DNA of 64,000 nt from Eremomyces bilateralis CBS 781.70 (GCF_010015585.1 NW_022985074.1:558026-622025); one strand, 5' to 3'. Positions 36,091 through 48,556 are shown, counted from the stretch's first letter. The notes: a model not told the origin generated them from the letters alone. Made by a program: numbers and translations.

Positions 36091-38403
36091 CTACCAATTC
36101 CACATGCACTTCTGCGACAACACCTTCGTCCCCAGCAGCTCGTACTCCTTCTGATAAATCCAGCTATCATTCCCATTATTGCTCAGCCGTGCAAACACGC
36201 TGCCCCCCTTCCACGCCACCACCTGCTGGTCCAAATCCCTCGGCGGCGCGCCGATCAGCACGTCCTTCACGTACAGCGGCTGCAGCTCGCGCAGCTTCTC
36301 CTCCAAGAATGAATTGAATCCCGCGATCGACCCGCCCCCGCCCACCACCATGATCCCCCCCAGGAAGTCCCGCACCTTCCGGTCCTCCGCCCGCGCCCCT
36401 TGCGTGATGCTGGCGAACACCGCGGCGTCCAGCGACATGATCGGCAGGATCCGGTCGCGTTCGTCGGCGAGCTTCAGCTTCTCGGCGACAGGGTCGACGG
36501 CGGACGGCGCGAGGATCCCGCTGTCATCGGGGGCGTCCTGGGAGCCGGCGCGCTCGGGCTTCGGGGTGCCTTCAGGGGCTGGGGAGCCGGCGACGGAGGA
36601 GCGGGGGGTGGCATCGGTTTCGTGGAGTTGTTTGAGGAGGTTAAAGGACGCGCGGGCGGAGGGCGCGGCGGCGGAGGTGGGGGCGGAGGTGGTGACGGGG
36701 GCGATGGAGCCGTTGTGGGCGTAGGATTGGGAGGCATGTTGGAGGACCTGGGATTGGGCGATAGAGAAGGGGTCGTTGGGACTGCCGTCGTAGAGGTCGT
36801 AGGAGCGGTCGACGAGATGGCGGCGGCCGAGGAGCTTGTCGTCGTGGTTGAAGATTTGAGGGCGGAAGTAAGCCTGTGACAGAGGTTAGATAGGCCCATT
36901 GATGGAAGCTGGGTAGGGTATGGCTTACCATAAGAGCGAGCATCGGCTCATCATATGTCTTGAAGTTGTACTTCCGCGTGTCCTGTCCCGATGCCCGGAG
37001 ATGGAAATCGTAGAGCTGAACGCCGATGTCCCCTTCATTCATCGTGCAAAACTTGTGCTTCAGCTCCTCCGCCAAAAGAAAATCGTAGCGTCGTTTCAAG
37101 TTGATCTCTTGGTAGGGAAAATGGTCGTAGAGCATCATTTTCATAAACGCTTCGGTGACATCCGACCCGCCATATTTCATGTTGACGCGAGACTCTTCCA
37201 CGCACATGCCATCCTCGACGCAGCAGATGGAGGTCTTTTGGGCACCGATGTCCACGATGCATGCCATGGAATATCCCGCGCCGTAGGTGGCGGCGACGCT
37301 CTCTTGCATGAAGCAGACCCTTCGAAATCCGAACTCGCGCATCAACATGTCGAGACAACGGTTGACGTACTCGCGCTCATAGAGGTCGGGGATGACGAAG
37401 CAGCAGCTGTACTTCTGCCAGTCCTTCCGCTTCGTCAAACCCAGCTCGGTTTTCATCGCTTCCTCGATGATGAGGTACAGGTCGTTCCACAGGGGGTTCT
37501 TTTGCTGGTAGTCTTTCTCGTTCAGCCACCCGTTGCGGAGCGGCCAGAGCAATCGATACCGGGGCTGGGACTTCTCGGGGATGCGCAGGGCGGCTTGGCC
37601 GCAGACGTACTCGGGCGCGCTCGAGCCGCCAACCTCCGTCCACTCCACGCGCTGCGGGTCGTTGTGCTCGGTGATGATCTCCGGGTGCGCACGTCGATTG
37701 AAGTTGACCACCAGCTCGCGGGAGTTGGGCATCAACCGCCGCTTATTGTTTCGCATCCGTGTTTTGAGTTCGAGCGCCATGGACATGTACTCTTTGGAGA
37801 ACTGGAGAGGGAATTAGCATCATATGTCCAGGGGAAAGAAAGACGCCGTACCTCCGCTCCAAACTGCTTCTCGGGAGGGACATCCTCGTCCTCCTGACCC
37901 TCCAGCTTGATCCGCTTCGGCTTCGGTTCGCCTCCATCGATCTCGCTCTCATTTTCCTTCGCCTTCCTCGCTATCACCATCGGCACGGTCTTCGGGATCG
38001 GGTCATTCGCGAGCCCGATCCGGAGGTTCTGGCTTCCCGGGTGTATGACAATGAAGGTCGAGCCATGCGCTTCCGGACTTGTCGGTTCCACATCCTCCAT
38101 CCGGTCATCGTCCAACACCACGCCTGCCCGGGCTCGGTCCCGATCGCGCGCTTCCTTCACCATGCGCTGGGTGTTTTCCTCTTGGATCGTGCGGTAGGCG
38201 AGGAACTGCTCATCGCGCTTGAGGTATTCGGTGTAGTAGTTCTTTTGGTTGATCATACTGACGGCAGGCCAGCTGGTTAGGTCGAGGTTATTGTCCGTCT
38301 TCGCAAGGCCTGGATATTCGTTAGTTTCGACTCGCGATGGCGTTCACTTTGATTACGGACCTTCCTCCCTGAGGGCAGCTCGCCCACTCTTCTTACCAAC
38401 CAT
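36091..38403 (-). CDS. Actin-related protein Arp8 (INO80 complex)
   Basis: Arp8 is a nuclear actin-related protein that, with Arp4 and actin, forms the nucleosome- and DNA-binding head of the INO80 remodeller. There are four exons (38403-38361, 38309-37852, 37801-36929, 36873-36091), giving 718 aa. The first exon is short (MVGKKSGRAALREEG) and ends at a GTCCGT donor. The actin fold starts at STFIVIHPGSQNLRIGLAND. Other blocks are CCFVIPDLYEREYVNRCLDMLM, FGFRRVCFMQESVAATYGAG, CIVDIGAQKTSICCVEDGM and, near the C-terminus, VVGGGGSIAGFNSFLEEKL. An Ala/Pro/Ser-rich insertion of about 85 residues precedes the last actin-like block. This layout, including the long N-terminal extension, is typical of fungal Arp8. 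Confidence 0.95.
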
Positions 38404-39115
38404 CTTGGCTGAAGACCGGGCTATACTATGCGAATTAGAGAGCTATATGAGGAATTGAGATATTGTCGGGAGATGGAGGGTGAGATGAACAAGAGAAGGT
38501 ATCGAATTGTTAACAAGCCCAGCGGTGGGTGCAGAATCCGATTCGAATTCTAGGAGTGTGGATGGAGCTGTGGAATTTCCGAATGATCGAGAAGTGAAGG
38601 ATGCGAGATCCATCCATACCGCATGCCGTCCTCCGTAATATGGTGAAGCTCTCCAAACGGGTCCAAACGGGCGAATCACCTGTAGTTTTCAAGTCACTTC
38701 ACCTCACTCAACTTATCCCATACTCGATTTCCTATTCAGATAGCTTTCAATTACTATCGTCTCTTCTGTAGTTTTGTATTCTCAACCAGATCTCATATTA
38801 TGTTATAAAAGGTGCGCACATGAACTTTAATGTTCTGGAGATCATCAGGGTCATACAAGGGCGTACCTACTGTGTACTATGGGAAGAGCATGGGATATCT
38901 CAGGAAATAAAATCCAAAGTTGCCGTTGTCTTCCTCCTCCTAAATGACAATAGGCAAGACATAAAGCAAGGAATTTAATCATCGTTTGGGGAAAGGCCTC
39001 AGCAGAGAGCGTCGAGGACTCTCAATACACCTTGGACACAGCCATCAATCATCAAACTCCAAGGTATCATCCCTCCAGACGCCGACATCAACCTAACCAG
39101 ACCCAGACCGCGTCA
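38404..39115. other. Intergenic region (arp8 promoter, ndc80 3' flank)
   Basis: About 710 bp contain AT-rich sequence and no supportable gene or RNA. Confidence 0.5.
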
Positions 39116-41537
39116 TCACTCATCCTCCTCCATTTCCACATCCTGCTCATACTCCTGCTCCTCCTGTCCCGCCAGTTCCCCCTCCACCTCCTCCGCGACG
39201 AACTGCTCATAGTCCTCGAGACTCTTCTGGATATGCACCTTGAACTTGATCACGTCGTTGAGGATCCGCTCGATTTCGGTATGCAGTTCTTCTCGGACGG
39301 CGTCCGCGCGGTCTTTGAGTCGCTCGTACCTGCAATATATGTCAATATCTGTCAAGACTGGAGATCATGACGCTTCACTCACTCTAAGTTGGTATTCATC
39401 TCTCGTTGTTCGGTCATCTGTATGCTATCGCTCAACCCGGTCCTTAGACTCGCGAGCTCTCGCTCCATCTTCTCGACGTGTGTATCGGAAGTCATTTTTT
39501 GCTCGTTGGTCAACTGTGCCCTTGTCAGCAAAGTCCCATGGTGGTTCATTTCTCTCATCTTATGGGTGCTCACCTCTCGCGTCTTCTCAAACTCATCCGA
39601 CGCAGACTTGACGCGGTACTCCAGCTGATCGACCTCCTGCTTCCGCTCATCCAACTCCACATCTGTCTTCAACACTAGGTCGCGGATTTCCTCGTCCTGC
39701 CCCGTGGCCACCATTCGTCGCTCACCGATCTCTTTCCGTAGCGTGTTGATGTTGTTGCGGACCGCACCCTTCAGGTCAAGATTGAGGAGCTGGTGCGGCT
39801 GGTACCCGTTCCCGGCATCCGTTAAGAATCGGTCGTCTTCGGACTGCGACCCTTGGGAAGTGCTGAAGTGTGAGCCGTCAGAGACAGACAGGACGAGCTC
39901 GTAGTTGATTCCTTTGGCATTGGAAGCGGTGGAGGGGATGATGCCAACTTCGTAACCTAAGGAGTTATAACGCTCCATTGTGTTTCGCAACTCCTCGAGT
40001 TTGGCCTCGGCTTCGGCTTCTCGCTCCCCTACCCGTCTCCTTGCTTCTTCCAGTCGAACTTGAGTGGCCTCGACGCCCTTGGACATGCGTTCTCGGTCGG
40101 CATTCATGCGGTCGATGTCTTGGATCGGGATGCCTTTGCTGTCCAGACAGTCTTGCAGCTCCCGCCGTTCTCGATCAGCTTCATCGACTTCCTGCTCGAC
40201 CTTCTGGATTTCTTCCTCGAGAAGCTGGATGCGGTTCTGGTATTTCTCCACTTTGGCTTCCATGTTCGCGTTGTACTGCTCGAATTTCCCCTTGTCCTCC
40301 TCTAGGATCTTGATCGTGTCGTCTAGCTTCTTCATTTTCTCCGCGCCACGGCCAAGCTCTTCGACCTGATCCGCCAAGGCCTTGCTCTCTGCTTCAAGCA
40401 GCTTGACTTGCTCCAGATGCTCGCGATTCGCCGCTTCGAACTGCCCGGCCATCACATCGATGTGCGGTTTGATGATCTTCTCCGCATTCTCGTCCGACTC
40501 ATCGTCTTCGACCGACAACCAGTCTCGATATGCGTTCGACAGAAATGTGAAGATGATTCGATCTCCGGTCACATCGTAACCCGCCTCCATGCATGCATCG
40601 TCATATACTCCCGATGCATATCCATCCATGATCCGCGCTAACTGCATCATCCAATGCAAGAGGCCCAAGAAGATATGCCAATTGTTTCCTCCCACGGCCG
40701 CAATTTGGCTTTTCATGATGTTCTTCTCAAACGGATACCGCAGCTGCTTCAGCAACGGCGGCACCTCCGCATCGATACTCTTCAGAAAGCGGTACGATGG
40801 GTCCAGCCGCTTATACAGCCACTGAAACATGCAATTGAAATCCTTCTGCGTCGGCGACGTGAACGCCTTGGCGGATAGACTGTATTTCATATCCATCTCA
40901 AAGTTGTTCTCCGACAGATACTCCATTAGCTCGTGTGCCATCTGCGCACGCGTGCTCCCGTCTTTTAACCGTCGCGGATCCTGCGGGACGGTCGGCGGCG
41001 CCGGGGCGGTTTGGAAGAACGATTGTCGCGATGCGCCGCCTCCGCCGTTCACCCCCGACGGACGCGCGCTGAAGATGCTGCTCCGTCGCTGCGCGCTGAG
41101 ATCCAGGCCGAACGACGGGGGACGCGGGGTCGAGGCCGCCATTGGGGCGAAGGTGGATCGCCGCTGCGACGACATCATGTTGTTGGTCGAGTTGCGGTGA
41201 ACGCTCGCGAAGCCATCGGCGAGGTTGGAGCCAGAGGAGGAGCGGTGGAGTTGGGATGTGCGGTTTGGGGCGAGGGAGAGGCGGGAGGTGGAGGTGGACC
41301 GGCCGTGGGAGTTGAGGTTGTTTTGGGAAGTGGAGCGCTTCATGGCGGAGGAGGGCATGGGGATCGCGGAGACGTTGTGATTGATACCGCCGAGAGTCTA
41401 TGTTAAAGTTAAGCGGTTAGTATACCAGCATTGGTTTGGAGGTTGAGCGCAATTGCGATGCGATGCGAATGGTGTGGGGAGTGTGGACTGACTTCTCGTG
41501 GTCTTCGGACTGAGAACAGTCCGGACTCGTGCGCCAT
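39116..41537 (-). CDS. Kinetochore protein Ndc80
   Basis: Ndc80 binds microtubules at the outer kinetochore, as a heterotetramer with Nuf2, Spc24 and Spc25. There are four exons (41537-41493, 41397-39574, 39513-39383, 39329-39116), giving 737 aa. The 15-codon first exon ([15 protein letters not shown]) joined to [13 protein letters not shown] restores the conserved N-terminus. The long open frame alone would start later, at 41358. The basic Ser-rich tail is followed by the calponin-homology head ([22 protein letters not shown] ... [12 protein letters not shown] ... [14 protein letters not shown]). Long coiled coils then run from about residue 300, and the acidic end is DVEMEEDE. The second intron (39573-39514, 60 bp) contains no stop and keeps the frame if retained. 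Confidence 0.96.
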
Positions 41538-42068
41538 CGCCACCAGGAATCAAATATTCGAGGACCTTACTATCCAATACAGTATCCTGAGTTCAGCAGC
41601 AACTGTTCTAGCTTTTGAGTTGTGCAAATTGTGCGGTGCTGCGCATGGGGTTTCAAGTTGAGGTGCGGATGAGGTTCTGTTGTCGCGTTTGTTTACTCAA
41701 GTGAAGGGCTCCAGCAACGGCGCTTCTGATTGGTCCCCAAACATCGGTAGGGTATTCTGATTCTCAGCCAAGGCCTTAAGGCAATAAGGCATATATTCAA
41801 ATTCCGATCTTCACATGTTCTGTTTTATTATAGGCTATTTACATGTGAACTGAAGAGTTGGATGGATGGGAGTTACTGGAGTGATGGTTGGCAGGACGAA
41901 AAGTAGGTATAATTTAACTGATGAAAATCCGATTGCCGCTATCCTCAGTTACAAGTGCTTTCATAAGAGTACAGTAGCGGCAACCAGAGTGCCATTCCAT
42001 ACATGTAACCAACTCCCAACACCAGCAATTGCACACGGTGTTCTAAAATACATAGACAAACGGTTTTC
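41538..42068. other. Intergenic region (ndc80 promoter, pex14 3' flank)
   Basis: About 530 bp. No gene or repeat was recognised. Confidence 0.5.
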
Positions 42069-43409
42069 TCATGCACCCACCGCCGCCTCGGTGACCGTGC
42101 CACTCTCCGACGTATCCTGCTCTTTCTTCTCGCCATTAACCGCCGGCGACGGCTTCGACGCCGCCATCTGCCACGCGGGAATTGCGGCCTTCCCGTTGGT
42201 CCCGAACCTCCCATAAGGGCTTTGAGTCTGGGCGCGGTCTGCAACGTTGGAGCTGGATGAACCTGTGGCTTGAGCTTCTCCAGTAACGGATGCTGAGCCG
42301 TTGGTCGCTGCGGTCGGTGTTGCCGCCGTAGGAGTGGCTGTAGGGGTAACTGCAGGGGTAATCGTAGGCGATGCGGTGTTCGCCGCTCCATCAACTGGTC
42401 CTTGCACGCCGTACACTGCTGGGGTAACCCCCGAGAGTGGTCGCTGATGTCCAGGAGCAGCTTGGGCAGATCCCATCCGGTTGCCGATTAAGGTCTTCAG
42501 GCTCTTCAATTCCTGGCCCAGTTCTCTTAGTCGCCCGTCGGCGCTTTCCTTCTGAGCATCCATTGCCCGCGGAAGCTGATCCCGCAGTCCCCGGATCTCA
42601 TCTGCCGTGCGGCGCGCATCATCGTTGCGGCGGCGGTCGGCCTCGGTCAACTCCTTGATGACCGAGTCGAGATTGTCGAGGGCGCTGTCCAGACGATTTG
42701 TTCGGGCTTCTTCGGAGGATTTCAGGGAGGCGGTATCAGTTGCGAGTTGGTCGAGGAGGGCGAATGCGCGAGCGAACTGTTCGTCGATGGCAGCTTTGTC
42801 CTGCTCGACTTGAGGTGGTGTGGGTGGTTTGATTAATGGGACGAGATATCGCTGGCGATGTGTTAACGATAGATCTTCTCGGAAAAGGAAGGATGGCGAA
42901 CCTTTGCGGTGAAGTAGAGCCCGTAGCTAACACCTCCTACTACGGTCGCCATGATGAACCAATCTCGCCAGTCGCGCCGAGGCACTCTGTTCATATGTCA
43001 ATCTCGCGTCGTTCATAACAAATCTGTGGCCACCTACTCTGGGGGAGGTTGTTGCTGTGGCCACGTCGGAGGATACCCATATCCTTGGGGCGGCTGTCTA
43101 TAATTGTATCCTGTAGGAGGTGCTGTTGCTACCGCACCAGCTGGAGCAGGGCCACTCCCTGATCTCGCTAAGGCTACATCGACCTCATCTTTGGTGAGGT
43201 TTTTCGATTCGAGAAACGCGAGCTTCTTCTCGATGGGCGCGTTTGCGACCGATGGGTCCTGGAGAACTAGAGGGTTGTTAGTAAATTCGAGAAACATCGG
43301 AACCGTTTTCATGTCATACAGGTGACCTATGCAGTGGTTAGTTGAGTGATCTCTCATCCCTAGGTGTTCGATGACGAACCGCTGAGTTGACCAGGTCTTC
43401 GCGGACCAT
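42069..43409 (-). CDS. Peroxisomal import protein Pex14
   Basis: Pex14 is the docking and pore component of the peroxisomal membrane that receives the Pex5 and Pex7 cargo receptors. There are five exons (43409-43380, 43326-43320, 43266-43038, 42986-42902, 42851-42069), giving 377 aa. The second exon is only 7 nt. With it the N-terminus reads MVREDLVNSAVTFLQDPSVA, exactly the family pattern, then ANAPIEKKLAFLESKNLTKDEVDVALAR, the Pex5-binding helix bundle. A Pro/Gln/Tyr-rich linker precedes the single hydrophobic segment (WFIMATVVGGVSYGLYF). A coiled coil follows (FARAFALLDQLATDTASLKS ... LRELGQELKSLKTLIG). The Thr/Ala/Pro-rich C-terminus is disordered. Both introns flanking the microexon have TAAC branch sites and are 53 bp each. 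Confidence 0.95.
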
Positions 43410-45058
43410 TTTGGCGGATTGAAGTGAGCGCTCTCTCACCACTACGTCCGCTGTATCCCCTACTCTTTCATAGATGATGGAAAAGTAAGATCGCAAAGAG
43501 TGCCTTGAATGTTACAAATTCCAGAATCGCCATCGGCACGATGTCTACGGACCGAACCCTTCCTTGAAGCCACCATTCGGCATGGGGAACCTCGGCAGCG
43601 GCGGCCTTCGTACCCCGTGACCCCAGCCACCTCGTCGGCCTTGCCAATGTCACATGACCGGCCAACCGCCGATTTTCGGCTGACTAAGGAATCCTGTGTA
43701 AGCTATTGTTCACGTATCACGATGCTTCCACCCTCCACTCAGCATCTCCCTCCTCTCCATCCTCCAGACAGTCTAAAGGCTTAGTATTGGTGTATCAGCT
43801 CTTCGATATTTCGGTCTTTTGAAATTGCCAAGAATCGATCCATCCTCAGAAGCCCAGCCGGTAACATTCACGTGGCACCTTGCAACAACCCATTCGGCAG
43901 CTCGGCGCGTCACAGTAGACGTGTCACATCATGGACATGCTCAAAGACCTGGACCCGCTGAATGAACTTCCTCAATAGAAATAATGACATTGCCTGCTCT
44001 GGTGGCACGTATTCATACGGGTTGTGCGATTTTGACCAAATGATTTGATTCTTGGAATGCATCTCCCATTGAATGTCCCTCAATTCGTAATGTCCAATTT
44101 AGACTAGATACTACACATGTCATCCATTATCTTAGGTTCCCCCATCTTTTTTATTAATATTATTTCTCTTGTCGGTCCTTTCTTTTCTCTTAGTGTTTGG
44201 GGTATTCCTTTCCTTTTCTCACGTCACTAGAGTCTCGCTTCGTTCCAGCTTGAATCTGAAACCCGAAGAGCCTCAAACGTGCGGTTAAAGTCATGCACCA
44301 CAGAATTTCGGAATCTCGTCCATCCGGTCAAAGCATTTCTCCTCGACCAGTAGTATGGCGGGACTTCTTACATGCGTTTCTCACATCCGTTCGGGCTTCC
44401 GACGCGTTCTGTTCGGGACGCCGTTTCGGAGCTGTGATACTCTTCAGCTAGGAGCCTTGGCATCCCCAGAGCCGCTCAACTTCGCACCCAGCATCATGCT
44501 TTCTCTCGTCTTCAATTGCGTGTCTTGCCTTCAGCATGGTATACTTTCCCATAGACACGATCTGCATCGAAGAGCTGACAGCATGGTTCTGGGCACGATC
44601 CTGCAATCATAGATTCTGGCCTGAGCAAGCCGATGAATCCCTTGGCTTGTGGGCGGGCCTCTGCCAACACGCAGTACCTAGATTTTTACTTAGAGCACCG
44701 ACTCGTTCCAGGGAGATCTAGCGTTTTCTCACGTACGCTCTGTGTCAAGATATTGATTGATTTTAGTAGAGATCGCCCTGTGCTACCCAGCCTTGTTCTC
44801 GGCACAATGGACGCATGATATACAAAAGGCCTCCGCTGTTCCCTCGATTCTCAAGTAGGCATAGCTTGGCGTAAGGTCTTCTTCCGAGTCCAAAGGTTCA
44901 GTTCTCTATCTCGTGCCGGTCACAGACTCTACCATTCATACTTTCCTTCATTTTATACTCTCCTTCATTTGTACGAGCTGTGCTCGACTGTCCGCTCCTT
45001 TGAAAGTGAGCGTTGTTCCTTTTGCATTTTCTCTTCATTACGCTCTCTTTCGGTCACG
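43410..45058. other. Divergent intergenic region (pex14 / secreted repeat protein)
   Basis: 1.65 kb. The part next to 45059 is pyrimidine-rich (CTTTCCTTCATT and TCTCCTTCATTT), common just upstream of strongly expressed fungal genes. Otherwise only unsupported short open frames are present. Confidence 0.5.
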
Positions 45059-46725
45059 ATGAAGGGACTTCTCCCTCTCACGACACTTCTCTACGTATCT
45101 TTCGTAGCAGCCAACCCGCTGCCAGGCGACCATGGCCGTAAGCATCAAAATACTTGTCTATCAACCTTCTCTAACACTGGTCAAGGCATCGCCGATCTAC
45201 AATCTCGAGGACAGCCCTTAAAGCAGATTAGGGACCAACCCAATATAGCCCGCCGATCCACTGGCCTCGCCTTCGCCAAACGCGGCCGGAATACTAAGGA
45301 TGCCGAAGATTCTGCCGATGCTGCCACCGAGGAAGCCGCTATTGCAGCATTAGAGGGCAATCAAGCAGATCCTGAAGCCGCTGCCGCTCCGGCATGCGCT
45401 GCGGCCCCAGCCGATGCCACCGCCGATGCCACCGCCGCCGCAGCCAACGATCCCGCCGTTATATCACCTGCCGCCCCGGAAGGTGCCGTTAACAGGGCAG
45501 AGGTCCACAAACCTGGCGCTCAAGCCGGTGTCGCTCCTGCAAAAGTTGTTATCCCGGCCAACGGTGCCGAAGATGCTGCCGATGTAGCCGCCGAGGAAGC
45601 CGCTATTGCAGCATTGGAGAGCCATGAAGCAAATACCCAAGCCGGTGCCGCTCCGACAATCGTTGCAACCCCAGCCGATATCACCGGCGTCGCAGCCAAA
45701 GACCCCGCCGTTACATCACCTGCCGCCGCGGAAGATGCCATTGGCGGGGCTGGGATCCACGAAGCTGGCGCTCAAGCCGGCGTCGCTCCTGCAGACATTG
45801 CTGCCCCCGCCAACGGCGCCGACATTGCGGGTAACGACACAGCCGTTGCAGCCCCAGACGCTGCAGGCAATGACACTGCTGTTGCAGCCCCGGCCGCTGC
45901 AGGAAATGACACTTCTGTTGCAGACCCAGCCGCTGCAGGAAATGATACTGCTGTTGCAGACCCAGCCGCTGCAGGAAATGATACTGCTGTTGCAGACCCA
46001 GCCGCTGCAGGAAATGATACTGCTGTTGCAGACCCAGCCGCTGCAGGAAATGATACTGCTGTTGCAGCACCGGCCGCTGCAGGCAACGACACCGCTGTCC
46101 CTGGAGGTAACGGCAAGGGAAACGGGAAAGGGAGAACTAAGGGAAAGGGGAATGAGAAGGGCAATACGGGTAAAGGAAATGGAGGGAATGGGAATGGGAA
46201 TGGGAATGCTGCTAAGGGCAAAGGCAAAGCTGCTGCGGCTACGGGAGCAGATGCCGGTGGCGACGGAAATGGTATCCAACGGCTAACTGCGATAGCGCAG
46301 AGTCTTGGGATTCTGAAGCGGGATCCGGAGCCGGAACCGCAGCTTACCGAGATTCTTGGCCAGATCTTGGGGAAGGGGAAAGGCAACAGTGCGAAGGGCA
46401 ATGGGAAGAATGCGGGAAAGGGTAAAGGCAAGAATGCGGCTCAGAACGTGGGAAAGCAGGCGAAGGGGAAGAAGGCTACAGCCAAGAACGGGAAAGGCAA
46501 AGCTGCAGTTGCTTGTACTGGTGAGTTTGGCATACTGTTTGACTCCACTTTATCCTGGAGCATCTGCTAATGTGTCCTATAGCTGCCGCACCAGCTGGAA
46601 CTGGTGCTGCCGTGGCAGCTCAAGCCACTGGCGGAGCTGCTGCTGCGGAGAATGCGACTGTCGCGGATACTAGCTTCCGTCGACGCGATCGTCGTGTCCG
46701 ACGAGCAATGGAACCCCGAGATTAG
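45059..46725 (+). CDS. Secreted Ala/Gly/Lys-rich tandem-repeat protein
   Basis: There are two exons (45059-46520, 46583-46725), giving 534 aa. The signal peptide is MKGLLPLTTLLYVSFVAA, cleaved before NPLPGD. Dibasic sites that Kex2-type proteases could cut occur at IARRS, FAKRG and ILKRDP. Two copies of an ~85-residue Ala-rich module begin EEAAIAALE. Next comes a block of about eight 12-residue repeats (GNDTAVADPAAA), each with an N-glycosylation sequon NDT. A Gly/Asn/Lys-rich region (GKGNGKG type) and a basic tail (FRRRDRRVRRAM) complete it. Neither a catalytic domain nor a GPI signal is visible. It may be a wall or matrix protein or a precursor cut into peptides. No function is known to me. 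Confidence 0.8.
45830..46105 (+). repeat. 36-bp coding minisatellite
   Basis: Seven full units and one partial unit of 36 bp start at 45830, 45866, 45902, 45938, 45974, 46010, 46046 and 46082. The central four are almost identical at DNA level, which suggests recent expansion. They encode GNDTAVADPAAA. Confidence 0.9.
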
Positions 46726-47188
46726 AGGAATTGGACGTAAAAATAGGGGTTGGTTGTAAAGGTATAACGTTGTTCGGTGCATAGGAAGCCAGTATGACCT
46801 ACCGGCAGCCCTTGGTCGGAGTCTTTTCCTACTTTATGTCATCTCCTGCGGTATAAATTCAACTTGACACGACTATCAGAATATATAGAGGTCAATCATA
46901 AACATATTGGCAATCAACCATCACTACCTGTTCGTCATACAAGTACACTACATGTGCTATGCGTTTCCTTAGACTCTATATTTCTCACTCAGATATGACT
47001 TTGGCGAAGGTGGTTGAAACTAAATCGCCCTGGGGCACAGATGGTTCCTGTAGAGCACATTACGGCGCGACCTCAAGGCCATAAGTTGACAATTCATCCT
47101 ATCTTCAATTTACATCATTTTAAATGAGCCCAATCCGAAACCCCAGTGTCGGAGCATCGTGCAGCTGGGCACCACCATCGAGCGAAGC
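46726..47188. other. Convergent intergenic region
   Basis: 463 bp lie between two 3' ends. It is AT-rich and no feature was recognised. Confidence 0.5.
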
Positions 47189-48556
47189 TTAGAAGATACC
47201 TAAGATATTCGGCGGACTTGCGACTCCCCCCGGGACCTGTGGTTGAATGTCAGCAAAAGCCTTTTGTAAGCTTTCGGGACGGACTTACATTGCAAACCTC
47301 GCTCGTCACGAAGAACGAATACCGATTTAGCTTCTTGCACTGTTCCGCAAGCGCCTCTAGGTCGAACAATTCCCCAATCGGACATCCCCAGCCGCCTAGG
47401 AGCACTTCATGCATTGCGTAATCTTTCTGCGTGGCTAATACCAGGGCTAGTTAGCTATGTCCAGGCGCTTACAAGTCGACAAAATGTTACTTACGCCAGC
47501 ATTCAAACGAAGGCTGGTCGCCTGCCACGGCTGAGAAGTGATTCCAGATCCACTCCAGCACTTCTTCGCTCTGCTGGACTCCCGAGAAGGTCGGTGGGCT
47601 GGGCCTAGCCGCGAGCTGCTTTACCTCATCCGTCGATAGCTTGTTGTACGAAGCCATGTAGCCTGTCAGTCGTATTAGCAGGGGATTGAATTGACAAGTG
47701 AACGGCAGATATTACCAGAGCGGATGATCAAGATATCGCCGAACTTGATCTCGACACCCTGCGCTTCCGCGACCTTTTTCAACTGATCCAAGGTGATATT
47801 CCCTCGCTCGAACGGGTTGTATTCGACGTTGTTCTCCAATCGCCAGCTATGGAAGTCGAGGAGCACGCCTCGTCCGACGATGCCCTTTTCCGCCCAGGCT
47901 GAATTTACCATAAGAAACGGCTAGATTAGATGATGAAGGGGAGTTACCATGAATTCCGAGAACATCACTCTTGTGCTCTCCATGGATGTCATCCATCGTC
48001 ACGCCGTTGTAGAACTTCTCCTCCTTCTGGTATCCAAAGTGGCGGAGTCCATCCCCTACACTGAATCAGTGGATGCAATGCGTCCGGTTATAGGTGTATG
48101 TGGACGTACATTGGCTGCTGCTTTGCGTATTAAATGACCATGTATCATCATTGACAATTCTTGTCCCCTTTTGATAGACGTCCTTGTGGAATGCCTGACG
48201 GCCGAAGAATGGAACCTCACTTTGGGCATCCAGAGGCCAGTTCATTGAGACCCTAGGTACTCTGTTACCAGGCTGCCGAGAATGATAGACCGACATCGCA
48301 CGAAAAGCATTGTGGCAGTTTTAAAGGGGTGGTAATGGTTACCTTGTCCCGGTCTGAATTTCCTTGGAGGCTTCCCGGACTACTTCGTCAGTCAGACGGT
48401 TGAGTGTGCCAAGCTGATCGTTGGAGCCGTATCTATAAATATGCCTTAGATATGTCCAGACTCTTGAATGGTAGGGTGTTCATACAGTCCCCATGCGGAC
48501 CAAAAAGGGTCCCCCTTTCGTAGGGGTAGTTCTGAGAACTTTGGGATCGGTGACAT
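47189..48556 (-). CDS. Cyclase-family protein (kynurenine formamidase-like fold)
   Basis: There are eight short exons (48556-48486, 48432-48343, 48252-48110, 48055-47948, 47898-47716, 47662-47495, 47434-47289, 47236-47189), giving 318 aa. Every junction is GT-AG and keeps one frame. Blocks typical of the fungal branch of the metal-dependent cyclase family are SAWGLYGSNDQLGTLNRLT, VSMNWPLDAQSEVPFFGRQ and SSSQWDGLRHFGYQ, in the place of the bacterial HxGTHxDxxxH. They continue with DIHGEHKSDVLGIHAWAEKG, GVLLDFHSW and GDILIIRSGYMASYNKL, and end in PGGVASPPNILGIF. Bacterial relatives hydrolyse N-formylkynurenine or similar amides. The altered metal site means the reaction here is not known. It is divergent from gatA, with nothing else hinting at a pathway. 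Confidence 0.87.

Noticed and set aside
45711-46431. Three long minus-strand ORFs (119-219 codons) with perfect-looking peptide repeats
   Set aside because: They are antisense readings of the 36-bp coding repeat, whose period is a multiple of three and so keeps every frame open. The sense frame has signal peptide, sequons and a splice site.
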